DNA of 64,000 bases from Fulvia fulva (lineage: Eukaryota; Ascomycota; Dothideomycetes; Mycosphaerellales; Mycosphaerellaceae). The stretch covers positions 1,612,001 to 1,676,000 of the forward strand of contig NC_063013.1 in the NCBI RefSeq assembly GCF_020509005.1, in the 5' to 3' direction. A program made the position numbers and the translations under genes. A model generated the notes under the pieces. It saw nothing but the letters and a program-made list of their open reading frames with translations, ran no database searches and had not been told where the DNA came from. Shown here piece after piece: positions 53,692 through 64,000 of the stretch; within the stretch, counting starts at the first letter, position 1; the number at the start of each line of letters is the position of its first letter.

Positions 53692-56453
53692 CTAAGCGGC
53701 AGCATCATCATCGACGTACTTCAGATCAACCGTCCAAGACCCGCCAAACGCCACCGCCTCTTCGCTCTTGAGCGCAATATTGATCCCAATGTCTGCAAGA
53801 CTGATATCCCACCTCTCACCACCCTCACAAGCTTTTAGAAGACCTTGCATAGGCGCACCAAGAGCCAGAACTTTGTCGGGCCGAACCGCAAGCGGCTCGC
53901 CCTCCACGATTGTTGAGTGTCCATCAATACCGGACACACCAGTAGGACACGCGATGGAGAGCACAGGTGCACGACTCCGATTCGCCCAGTCGATCATCTC
54001 CCTCGTCTCCTTCTGCGCGCTTGTGCTGTGCGCAGCATTCGAGCTGAGCAGCGAGTCGTAGGACGACCCCGCGAGTAATGCATCGATGATGACAGCCGGC
54101 GGTCCAGATAGGTTCTTGATGTGGGCCGATGCTTTTCGCCATAGACCGCGCTTGATCTTGGCACCACCTCGAGCCATTCTGCGAAGCATTGCGATCTGAG
54201 CTTTCGCTTGCGGGTCCTGAGTGTCTGCGTTCTCGTAAAGGCTCTCGGCGGCGATGATCTTAACGTTCCTGCCCAGAAGCTGTCTTGCAGCTGCCATTGC
54301 TATTGCGCCGAGTTCGTGGTTGCCTGCAAGCACTACCACCGCTGTAAGCTCGTTTGGATTGGTCAAGGTCGTACTGGCAGTCATACTGCCTCGCAAGGTA
54401 TTGGTCCGAGATGGCCTTCGAATGCCGCCATGCAGTTCTGAGAGGTGCAATGCTGCCTCCGCCACAGCACGAGCTGCATTCTCGGTAATCGCATCGTACG
54501 ACAAGCCGTATGTGGACACTGTGGCGGCTTCCAGGTTCTCCAAAGCTTTCGGCAACAATGTTGGACAGGCGGTGCCTTGTGGTTGTATGGCAAAGTATGG
54601 CGCATCCATCGGGGGCTCGGGAACGGCGTTTGCTGGTCGGGTCTTGGACACTGCCGACAGAGGCGAGTTCGCACGCTCACCATCTGGACGAGGCGATGAG
54701 GCAGCCAAGGACGTCGCTTTGGCTCTGTTGGTGAGCGAGGTAGCCGATCGATTTAAATTTCTGCAAACGAAATTATGTCAGTCATGATCAAACATCGTGT
54801 CCGATTGCCTTGAGAGACCACGAAGCGTACGTCTTGAAGGCTCCGACACTGACTGGGTCACTGTTCCATGCCTGCGACCTTTCGTACATACCTGTCCGAT
54901 GACATAGATGCCGTGAGTGGGTGTGGTCTCGCGTGATTGACGTCGACCTGGCCGCTGTTTTGACGGCTCGGCTTCGTCTTCGAAAAGACGTTCCGCGAGA
55001 CTGAGTGCTTCGATGACGATCGTCCGTTTGCTAGCTGTAGTTCGGTATCGGCATCACTCGAACTTTCCAGCTCATTGCTGTTATAGACTGGCTGCACCTT
55101 AGGAGACAAGACGTTCTCCGTGGGATGCAGATTCTTGCCGCCGTAAGTCCCTGGTCGGTGTACTCTGTTATGGCTGACCAGCCGGTCCTCATCGGCAGTC
55201 GTATCGCCTTGTCGAATCTCGTCAAACACCTGCTTCTTGTCGAACTTTCTAAGCTCGCCTTCGAAGTCGAAGTCGCCCATGTCTTCAATGCCTGTCGTGT
55301 CTCCAAGCACTTCCATCTCTTCCTTTTGTCGTCGCCTGCTCTTCTTGGGGTTGGTCTGATCCGAAGGGCTTGCAGTAGCTTGAGTCTGCTGCAGGAGTGG
55401 AGTACTACGCCATCCTTTGCCTCGTCTCACTGCTCCACTCATATTATTTCCATTTCTCGAGACCTCAGAGTTCATGACTGGAGGCGGGTCTGCGGCCTCA
55501 CCAGGAGTGGCAGGCTGCTTCTTAGACTTCTGACCACGTCTGATCTTCTTCTTCCCGTTGAGCTCAGGTTGTGATGCATCTTGTGCAGTGCTTGTAGGCA
55601 GCATGTTCTCCACTGGCTTGCTGGCGATGGGGACGGCAGGTGGCTGAGGAGAAGCTCCGGATTGCTTTCTGCCCGCAGCTGCTAGCTTTTGTGCAACATT
55701 TGCCTTGGTGATGTCGCCGATGAAAGGTGAGCCTGGACTTGGAAGGTTCTGGGCGGCTCTTGCTAGCATTGACTTGACTGGGGTGTGCATCTCTTCTGAC
55801 CTAGACGCGGCTCTTTTCTGCACTGGCGAGGCATTGCCGTAGCTGAGAATTGCTGGGTCGACAAATGTCGCAGATGATCGTGTCGGCGTGGGTGGTCTCG
55901 CTGATGGTAGCTCAGTGGGAGCCGGAGGTTGTCGCCCTCCGCCATTGACCTCCGCCATGATCTGCTGTATGGGCGCGGGGGCAGACTGCGGAGCGAACGG
56001 CGGCTGAGGCAGTTGCTGCTGGTGCATTGCTGGAGAGCCAAAGCCCGGTGGGGGAGGATAGGGAGAGTGGTGGTTGTTGGAGCTCGGAGGGTACGGAAGT
56101 GAAGGGGACTGGATGGGTATGTGTGCTGGCGGAGGGTGCGGTACTAGCAATTGGCGTCAGTAGGCTCTCACTGGAGAATGGTAGGACGATGTCAATGAAC
56201 GAGTGCTGCGTCTTACGAGACAACTCGCGCTTCTCGAGTCGCACTCACCTGCTTCTGGCTGAACAACCTGGAGGTCACTTATGGCGGAAGCCTGCACCGT
56301 CCAGTGGTCGAACCGCGTGCTCGAGCCAGGGAAGACGACATTGTGCAGTGTTAAGTGACTGTTGGGAACGATCTCGTGCACCACTCCGTAGACGATGTTG
56401 TTGGTGGCTTGCTGGAGCTTGACGCAGACTGTCAGCCCGACTGGATTGGCCAT
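53692..56453 (-). CDS. EDC3: Enhancer of mRNA decapping 3 (EDC3)
   Basis: Three exons: 56453-56249, 56143-54892, 54760-53692, in phase, 841 aa. Exon 1 holds the LSm domain (MANPVGLTVCVKLQQATNNI ... VYGVVHEIVPNSHLTLHNVV). Exon 2 has a Pro/Ser-rich linker, Lys-rich segment GKKKIRRGQKSKKQ, and the FDF motif (DFDFEGELRKFDKKQVFDEI). Exon 3 has the YjeF-N domain (TYGLSYDAITENAARAVAEA, VVVLAGNHELGAIAMAAARQ). This LSm-FDF-YjeF order is unique to EDC3, the scaffold that binds Dcp2 and Dhh1 in P-bodies. The N-terminal exon ends at EA, joined to VPHPPP. Identification firm. Confidence 0.92.
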
Positions 56454-57043
56454 TCTTGCGCGTCGCTCTCGAAGTGATGGTGATGATGTCTGCTCCCATA
56501 AACTGCTTGCGAAGTAATGTGACGTGATGTGTGTGTCGGTGTCACGAGCGTCACGCGAGGTCGTGAAGGCAGATTCAAAATAGCTGTACGCTGTCTGTCT
56601 CCAAACTATATAGACTACTTTGGGACCGCGACTCGACTCCACCTTCCCGTGCAGCTTCTCCTTTCAAGCATCTGCCTTCTCTTGATCCGTCACTCTCCAC
56701 TACATCCGCACTGCCATGTTCATGTGCAGACAGCCGTGACAGTACAGCCAGCGGCTCCCGACAGCACGCAGCATATGTTATTATGCAGCCCATCTCAGCC
56801 ACACTCAGCTCTAGCTTCCACCAGCAGATGATGAGACGCAGACTGTCGCAGGCCGCAGGCCATGAATCATCCACACCACTGCGAGACCGGCTACATCACG
56901 TCAGCCGCTGCAATCGTAAACTATGCCAGCGGTCACGATAGACAGAACAGTTGCGGCATTCGCCGAGCCAGATCTTCCTGTAGCTAACCACAACTTCCTC
57001 CACACCCATTTCGTTTATCATCACCACCACAACTTGAGCAACC
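56454..57043. promoter_or_regulatory. Divergent promoter between EDC3 and an SDR gene
   Basis: About 590 bp between divergent starts. No named site. Confidence 0.4.
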
Positions 57044-58011
57044 ATGGCACCAACTAACAAAGTCACCGACCTCTTCCGCGTCGACGGCCTCGTCGCCGTA
57101 ATCACCGGCGGAGGTAGTGGTCTAGGTCTACACGCTGCGAGGGCGCTTGACCAGAATGGAGCCAAGGCCGTCTACATTGTAGGGCGACGCGAGGAGACTC
57201 TCAAGGAAGCTGCCAAGACTGGCGTCAATGGGACCATCAAATACATTGTCGGTGATGTCACAGATAAAGCGTCCCTGAAGAAGGTAGCGGACCAAGTCAA
57301 GCAAGAACAAGGCTTCATCAACCTCCTCTTCGCCAACTCTGGCGTTTCCGGTCCGAATCATGGCAGAGCCGCCTTCCCCGATGATGGTAGCAAGCCAAGC
57401 GTCAAGCAGTTCGCCGATGCCCTGCTGAAGAACTCCGCCGAAGATTACACCCAGGTCCAGCACGTCAACAATACCGGCGTCTTCCTGACAGCCTTGACGT
57501 TCCTGGAACTTCTGGACGCCGGCAATAAGAAGCGCAACGTACCTCAAGACTCCCAGATCCTGGTCACATCCTCCATAGCAGGCTTCTCACGACAGCTAGC
57601 ACACAGCTTCGCATACTCTAGTTCCAAAGCAGCCGTGACGCATCTGGTGAAGATGCTGGCCACGATTTTCTCTCAGTTGGGTTACAAAATTAGGGCGAAC
57701 GTGATCGCTCCTGGCCTCTATCCTTCGGAGATGACGCAAGCGGGTGTCAGCAAGCTTGACAAGTTCGGTGGTGTCCAGGGTCATCAAGCGTTCGAAGACG
57801 CGCACGTCATGCCGAAGGAACGATCCCCGGCAGAGAGGACAGGTAGCGAGGAGGACTTTGCTGCGACTGTGTTGTTCTATGCCAGTAGAGCTGGAGCTTA
57901 TTTGAACGGAGAGGCGATGATTACGGTATATTGTATCAAGCTCGATGTATAACGATACTGACATATGTACAGGACGGAGGCAGACTGTCGCAGCTGCCGG
58001 CGACCTATTAG
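57044..58011 (+). CDS. Short-chain dehydrogenase/reductase
   Basis: Exons 57044-57925 and 57973-58011, in phase, 306 aa (MAPTNKVTDLFRVDGL). The cofactor motif is VAVITGGGSGLGLHAARALD, then ANSGVSGP (NAG-like strand motif), catalytic VTSSIAGF (Ser) and FAYSSSKAA (Tyr-x3-Lys). Last exon reads DGGRLSQLPATY; without it the protein would end in an unlikely VYCIKLDV. A classical SDR of filamentous fungi; it acts on an unknown ketone/alcohol. It has an insertion (ALLKNSAEDYTQVQHVNNTG) typical of this fungal subgroup. Intact. Confidence 0.8.
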
Positions 58012-58760
58012 ATCTGTGTGTGCACACTGGCATGTGGCTAAGCTTAGTCGTTGGCAACAGCGCTCCTACCCGCGCCAGCATTGCATTGCCCACGGTCGGT
58101 CCTGAACAACAGCGGCGATGGTGGCGATGACAAGGAGCGCTGCGATATCTCAGTCTCTTTCCCTGATATGTTCTTGTCGCGAATACTCGGCAACCCTTGG
58201 AGACGGCCTTAACAAAGCCTTTGCTGACCGAGATCTTTCATGTCTTCAGGAGTACTTGATTGACACATGCTATACAAAGATGCACATGATATCCTGGCGT
58301 CTCGCTACTCGAGTAGTGACCACGTGGAGACACTGAGAACAGACTCGATGTATTCACCGGTTGGCATAGACTTCTCGAGGTCCTACTAAAGTAACAGCCT
58401 GTGCCCTGTTCTAGTACCACTAACAACCACAGAACAACCACTGCGCGAGGTCAATCTTTCGATACAACCACTAGGTGCTGGCCGTGCTCTTCCAGAATCC
58501 CCTCGATACCTACTCCAAGACTAGCACGAAGGCTAACAACTTTCTTTGAGCGCGCCTACGCTTCGCCGTCTCTAAACGGCGAGCAAACCACCTGGTGGCC
58601 TACATTAAAGCGTGGACCCACAGAGCAATTCGAGTCAAGCAACGCTACGCTTCACGCGCAATATACGAAGTCGCGCTGAGCGCGCTCGCAGCCCTGGTTC
58701 CGCAGCAGCTTCTACGCCACCTATATATACGCCCGTACACGGCAGAACCGATAAGAGGAA
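58012..58760. other. Intergenic, nothing firmly recognised
   Basis: About 750 bp between the SDR and Trk genes. A 7-bp stem (TCGCCGT/ACGGCGA) occurs near 58565-58585. Confidence 0.4.
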
Positions 58761-60881
58761 TTGAAAGGCATGGCGCTGTTACTCAGCCACTTTGGGAAGC
58801 TCCCTCAATGGCTCATCACGAAGATCTGGAAGAAGGTGAAAGCCGTCTCCTACAAGCTCTGGAAAAGCCGGGACTGGTTGAACTACGAGGACGTCCACCT
58901 GCTATGGATCCTCTTCTGGTCAGCACTCAACACCATCGCTTTTGCAGCTCCAGGCAACATGAGTTTCGACAAAGCTATGGTATTTGGCGTCTCCACAGCC
59001 ACAGTCACAGGCCTCAACCCGCAGGACATGTCCACACTCTTCCTGGGCCAGCAGATCTGGACCTACATCGCCGTTCGGGCCACTTCTACCCCTGGTATCG
59101 CTGTGTTTACCCACTTGAAGAGAGTGCGGGACTTGAGGAAGTACAAGAAGGAGTATTTTGAACTGAAGGAGAAGATCGAGAGGGAGAGCAGGAGTAGCAG
59201 TGGTAGCGGCACACCGCCTGATAATCCCGCCGCTCCAGCTGTGGCTCAGGGATTGGAGAGTCCGCCAGCTCAAGATGCTGAGGATCTCGCGCTCGGAGAG
59301 GCCCCAGGCGCGATACCTCTCACACCCATACCGACTTCTCCGCCCGTAGTGCAGACGCCCATCAATGTTCTGACTTTCCGCGACGCGCGATATCTCAAGC
59401 AACGCATCGAGGCCAAGGAATTCGGAGACGAAGGTCAGCTCGCCAGCAACGGCCAATTCGAAGGTCTGAACCCACTAGGACGTCTCTACGTCCTGCTCCT
59501 CGAATACCTCTCGCAAAAGTTCAACGTCGGCTTGATCATGATATACACCCTAACCATCGAGGTGATCGGCATCATCGCCTACATCATCCTTATACGACAA
59601 ATGACATTCTCCGAAGCTCTCGACAACGGCACGAACATATCCTGGGCCGGGGCATACCACTCAGCCTCCGCAACGTTCAACTTCGGCCTCGTTCTGCTCG
59701 ACACTGGGATGCCTGCGTTTCGCCGCATCATCCCTTTCCTCATTATCTCGACTTTCCAACAACTCGCGGGGAACATGATGTTCGGTCCCTTCCTCCGGTG
59801 GATAACTCGACTGTGTTAGTACTGCACTCGAGCCCTCCGCCGCGCGATCTGGATCCGCAACCTCCACCACGCCTTCGGCGTTCCCCAAGCGCTCCTCCAC
59901 CGTATCCACGAGAAAGTCGTCGAGGCAGAAGAAGTCCTGGACTTCGTCCTCGAATAACCCCGCCGCTGTTCTATACACCTCTTCCCCAGGCAGCACACAT
60001 GGTACCTCGCCCTCATCGTCATCATCATGATCACCATCGACACCGCCTGCGTCGAGCTCTCGCGCTCCGGGAATGCGGAGTTCTCCTCCCTACCACAGCC
60101 AATACGATACATAGCGGGAATCAACTCCGGTGTCTCGGTCCGCAACGCAGGCTTCGCGGCAGTGCCGGTCGATATGCTCCACCCGCCTTTCGTGTTCATC
60201 CAAATGGCGATGATGTTCATCCAGGCGTATCCCGTTGTGATCATTATGCGGAATACAAACCTTTACCTGGAGCGACAGCTTGGGGTGTACAAAGAAGACA
60301 TGACACATACAGATCTTTTGCGGAAAGACACACATCCAAGTTGGACGCGGTTGCTAGCGAGACATTTCAAGTGCGAGCTGGGATACGTTTTTCTGCGGGC
60401 GCAGCTGAGGCAGTTGGTCGCCCGGGACGGCGCACTGGTCTTCTGTGCTACGCTGCTGATCTGTATTTTGGAGCTGTATTTCCGCAAGGATCCGGAACGG
60501 CCGGTCGACATGCTGGAGTGTGTCAAGATCACGTTCGAGGTCGTGTCGGCTTATGGGAACGTCGGGTTGTCGTATGGATTGGTGGGGACGGTTGCTAGGT
60601 AAAGTCTTCTCTTCATGCCGATGCAACAATGACAGATGCTAACGACAAACAGTCTATGCGCAGGCTGGCACCCGTCGAGTTCACTGATCCTATGCATTGT
60701 CATGATCAGAGGCAAGCAGCGAGGCCTGCTCGTCGCGCTCGATCATGCTCAACCTGACCCTATAGGTGATGTTGTGCAATCGGCCGAGGGACATTTCGAA
60801 GAAGTTGAAGCAATGGAGAGGGAAAGACGGCAGTCGCATGCAAACGTTATGAATGCGGAGGCAGAGGGCGAGACAGCTTAG
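58761..60881 (+). pseudogene. TRK1: Trk-type K+ transporter with two in-frame nonsense codons
   Basis: Exons 58761-60598 and 60653-60881, about 689 codons, one frame. P-loops are visible: FGVSTATVTGLNPQD, SASATFNFGLVLLDTGM, NSGVSVRNAGFAAVP and FEVVSAYGNVGLSYGL, each with the filter Gly. TAG at 59817-59819 (after WITRLC) and TAA at 59955-59957 interrupt the same frame. Around the second stop the sequence reads LDFVLE-stop-PRRCSIHLFP, where fungal Trk has LDHPRRCFTLLFP, so the region between the stops is coding, not an intron. A splice from the GTTAGT at 59815 to CCCCAG at 59989 is out of phase. Trk takes up K+ at the plasma membrane. Probably a pseudogene unless the two stops are assembly errors. 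It is also shorter than usual N-terminally. Confidence 0.7.
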
Positions 60882-61060
60882 TCGTGACCTTCAATCGTTG
60901 CTTTTTCGTCATCAGCTATGTAGAAGCCGCTTTCCCCTGTCGTAGCTTTTCTTTCGAGGTGCATCGCGTGAGTAATGCTCCATCGCTTCCAATGCTTTCT
61001 CTTCATCTATGCACCCATTCATGCCGCGTGAACGCTTGAACGCACCATTCAATTCGAGCT

Positions 61061-62340
61061 CTATCGCCTCTGCTGTCTGGCGGCCCGTGTCCTCTCGCGA
61101 TACGCCTCCCATCCCTGTTTGCGATACTCGAGAGCAGCTGCCTTGCGATCCGCTGCAGCAATAATGCCGCGTCCCACGATGATAATATCACTACCCGCTT
61201 CACCAATGACTTTCTGGGGAGTGTTGTACTGTTGGCCTAGGCCGTCGCCACCAGCTTGAAGTTGTACGCCTGGTGTCATGGTAATGAAGTTGTCTTCCGG
61301 CTTCTCGTTCATGCCTTTTTGGGCGATGAAGCCCATGACAAACTCGAAGTTCTCGCGTGCGTGCTTCAAGCAGGCGGCTGTGTACTCTGGTGTGAAGAAG
61401 TTGTTGGCGGACGACATCTGAGCCAGAATGAGTAGGGATCGATAGTAAGGCGGTGGACCGAGTGCTGCCAGAGCTGCTGGATCGTCAATCTCGCCGTCAT
61501 CCGAGGTCACTCTCGAAATCGAAGGCCTCGATCCTGGTGCTGGGCTGAGTGCTTCACTCTTCATGCTGATGGTCGTGCTGACAGATACCACAGACTGCTT
61601 TCTGATGTTGTGGTCGTAATCGCTGTCCTCCTCGTCCTCGCTCTCTTCTTCGCTGCTCTCTTCTTCTTCTGCTCCGTCTGCTACTGACGTTGCCGGAGAC
61701 GCTCGAATTTCCGTAGAGACTGATGTGTTGTATGACGCGATGGCCTTCTGTGCTGCTTGTGAAAGAGCTGTGATTACGGCTGGACCTGGGAAGATGTGGC
61801 AATTGACGATTGGTGCCCTGGAAGTACAAAGTGTTAGCCATACTTCTGACCATTTCGCGACGCGCTGCTTCGAATATTCAAGCACCGTTCAAGCTACCAG
61901 GGAGCCGCTGCGGCTCTCTTAACACGCAATAGCCCTCTTCGCACCGCGCCCCTTCCCTGCTGACGGAAATCATTCACTCACCACCTCACGATCTGCAACG
62001 GTCCTCCCACATACTGCTGCTGCACCGTATTCCCAATATCCCCAAACTTCCTATCCTCAAACACGACAAAATGCTTCCTCCGGGCCACATCATTCAGGCC
62101 CCTGATCGTCCTCTCTCCAAAATCCGTGATAATATCCGCATGTGTCTTCAAGATGCATATGTGATCTCCCACCTCCTCTGCAATCTTCAAGAGCTCGCTG
62201 GTCGTCGTGACATCGGCGGAGACGCAGAGGTTGGTGCGTTTTGTGTGGATCAGTTGGAGCAGGTAGGCGGCGAGGGGCGTGAGGTTGCCTTGTTCGGAGC
62301 GCTCGCCGTAGGATTGGGTTAGGGTGATGTGGCGGGCCAT
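61061..62340 (-). CDS. pyrG: Orotidine 5'-phosphate decarboxylase (pyrG/URA3)
   Basis: Exons 62340-61982 and 61817-61061, in phase, 371 aa. Starts [19 protein letters not shown]; the substrate/catalytic parts are [47 protein letters not shown] (Asp-Lys-Asp charge network, DRKFGD), and after the intron [12 protein letters not shown], then [20 protein letters not shown] and [14 protein letters not shown]. It makes UMP, the last step of pyrimidine synthesis. An insertion of about 100 residues ([20 protein letters not shown] and Ser-rich sequence) lies between HIFPG and [14 protein letters not shown]; such insertions are common in filamentous ascomycetes. Confident. Confidence 0.93.
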
Positions 62341-63453
62341 ATCGTCTGCCAGATCGGTTTCGAGGTTGGCGGGGTCGAATTGGCTGCTCGGATAGTCGTT
62401 GTGGGGGAGATGAGGTGGTAGCGACGCGCACTGTCGCGAATGGAAACGAATGTGGTGTGCAGTAGAGACAGGCCCAGTATGACTAGCTCATGTAAAAAGT
62501 GAGAGACGGGGACCAGATCAGAAGAAAGAAGAAGCTACAGCTCAAATACTCTGAAGATATATCCCCAAGCTCCATGCACATCTACGGCGCAGCAATAGTC
62601 TTCCCACTTCCCTACATTTACCCGCAGCGACCACTCCACCACTCCACCAACTCTCCCTTCCCGCCATTGGCTCCACCCTCCTCGTCGACGCGCCGAGACG
62701 CTGTAACCATCACATCTTGTGGAGCGTCAACAAGATCGCTCGGGATCTCAAAATTGCTACTGTCTCATCGACTTTCTCCGCCAGAGCCCGCCCCCAAAAC
62801 TCAATTTGATCCCACGTTCGGCTCAGTGGCATCGGGCCGTCAGATCTGATCGCTTTGATTCGATGCTGGGCTCGCTTACCCTGACCATGTCGAACGGATC
62901 CGAGTCGTCAGTGGCATGCCGAGACAATGGCGCAATGTTGTGCAGCGACGGCTACCGAGATCACATGCGAGATCAAACATCTCAGGCAAGGAGTGGGTGT
63001 GGGATCTTCTCCTTGTATGCATTGGGTCTTGGACTGAAGAGTAGTTGTACATCTGTAGACGAGGTCATCGACAAGTCACTCTTCATCAACCCTCCTTGCG
63101 GAGAGTTCCGACACATTGGTAGAAGAAGGGGTCCATCAACTCCCTGTGCACATCACATCAATCCAAGACGTACGGTATACGCTGCAGCCACGAAGCTTTC
63201 GAGATCTTCATGCACTGCAGAGATCTGTAAAACGTTCCAGTGCAGCGGACAGGTACCGCGGAAAGATCGCCCCGAGAGCGAGGGAGAACGCGAAGACGGA
63301 ACAGTGCAAAATACAGTTACACGAGCAGTATGATCTACGGCATGTGACATGTCGTCAAACGCCCAAACAACGCCTCCGGGGTTCCAGACATGTTTGCAAT
63401 AGAAAGGGTCATAATGCATCACATCGTCGAACTCGCGGCCGCACTCGAGTCTA
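62341..63453. other. Intergenic, nothing recognised
   Basis: 1.1 kb between the pyrG start and the 3' end of the FET3-like gene; holds the pyrG promoter. Short open frames only. Confidence 0.4.
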
Positions 63454-64000
63454 TCATGTCGTGGAACCACATGCGTTGGCGACGAATCTTCGAGTCTGTG
63501 CCATTTCTGCAGCAGAGAGCGGAGCAGCTCCGTACCTGTTTCAGGATGTTAATTGAGAGATGTGATGGGTGATTAGGTGGATGCAACGTACCATGCAATG
63601 ACTGCCATTCCGAGGAAAGCTGCAATGCAGCTGAAGACGAGCGCGACAATGCCTTTTGCGGTGAAGCCTGAGGGTAGCGGCGCTTTGCTCAATGCCTGTC
63701 CGTCAAGGTCTAGAGCGTCGACTGTGTTTGCGGCGGCATTGCCGGCAGTAGGTGTGGCGGCAGCGGCGCAGACGTCGTAATGTTGTTGAGGTACGGTGAT
63801 GCTCTTCTGGATTTCGAGTGGCGCTTCGACCATTGTCGCGATCAGACCGCTAGCCAAGTGCCATTCTACGAAATGTTAGCATCTGGTGTACGGACGAAGA
63901 CCTTGGAGGACTTACCAAGATGGCAATGGAACAGCCAGATACCAGGGTTGTCAGCTCGGAATCTGATCACGAAGTTTCCATTTGGCCTGACCCATACAGT
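63454..64000 (-). CDS. FET3: FET3-type multicopper ferroxidase, C-terminal part (partial)
   Basis: The 5' part lies beyond the window. Exons read: 64000-63916, 63865-63592, 63535-63454. Exon ends carry [20 protein letters not shown], then the copper ligand block HCHL-E joined to [15 protein letters not shown], and the last exons carry a membrane helix ([20 protein letters not shown]) and [13 protein letters not shown]. HCHxEWH with a single C-terminal transmembrane helix is the FET3 pattern: Fe2+ oxidation at the plasma membrane, working with FTR1 permease (not in the window). The GTACGT ... AACAG last intron (63591-63536) is supported by phase, with stop at 63454. Confidence 0.8.

Noticed and set aside
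1..64000. tRNA, 5S rRNA or CRISPR arrays
   Set aside because: No cloverleaf, 5S-like core or regularly spaced identical repeats seen; CRISPR is not expected in a fungal nuclear genome.

Overview
This is nuclear DNA of a filamentous ascomycete, most likely a Dothideomycete. Genes are close-set on both strands. They carry short introns (about 45-60 bp, GTAAGT-like donors, CTAAC-like branch sites), and the gene set is typical (EDC3, LSM3, DOC1/APC10, a mitotic B cyclin, pyrG, a PHO80-type cyclin, fungal rhodopsin-like, SurE, FET3-type oxidase). One retrotransposon carries RIP-like C-to-T damage. The class is an inference from gene content; no species can be named.

Layout. 1-3.35 kb: a LINE (non-LTR retrotransposon A) on the minus strand, cut by the window start. 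3.4-12.5 kb: RING protein, WRAP73-like WD protein, a small tandem repeat, a decayed 2EXR-like pseudogene, PHO80-like cyclin, SRPBCC protein, ToxD-like oxidoreductase. 13.1-21.0 kb: a DNF3-type P4-ATPase cut in two by a second LINE (B), flanked by a 14-bp target duplication, and also lacking an internal catalytic segment. 21.5-33.1 kb: CorA-type transporter, AEP2-like mitochondrial protein, LSM3, thioredoxin-transglutaminase fusion, cysteine-rich hypothetical, Zn2Cys6 regulator. 35.8-48.2 kb: B cyclin, SDR, SurE, damaged PDI-like gene, F-box protein, DUF202 membrane protein, RNase H1. 48.4-64 kb: a 95-residue hypothetical, rhodopsin-like membrane protein, DOC1, EDC3, a second SDR, a broken Trk K+ transporter, pyrG and the 3' end of a FET3-type ferroxidase.

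The genes do not form a pathway cluster. Three observations stand out. (1) The two LINEs are related (alignable RT domains) but carry opposite dinucleotide damage. A has essentially no CpG for 1.6 kb yet an open RT frame with AGA-type arginine codons. B keeps CpG but has lost much CpA/TpG, including a change in the RT catalytic motif. (2) The DNF3 flippase has an insertion and an in-frame loss of the TGDK region. (3) Several other genes, mostly for membrane or secreted proteins, carry single lesions (Trk two nonsense codons, PDI-like 2-nt deletion, CorA possible nonsense, 2EXR frameshifts), which suggests relaxed selection or a redundant genome.

Multigene splice models were built by eye from splice consensus and frame agreement. 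Exon ends are given in the evidence and should be good to a base or two where phase was checked.
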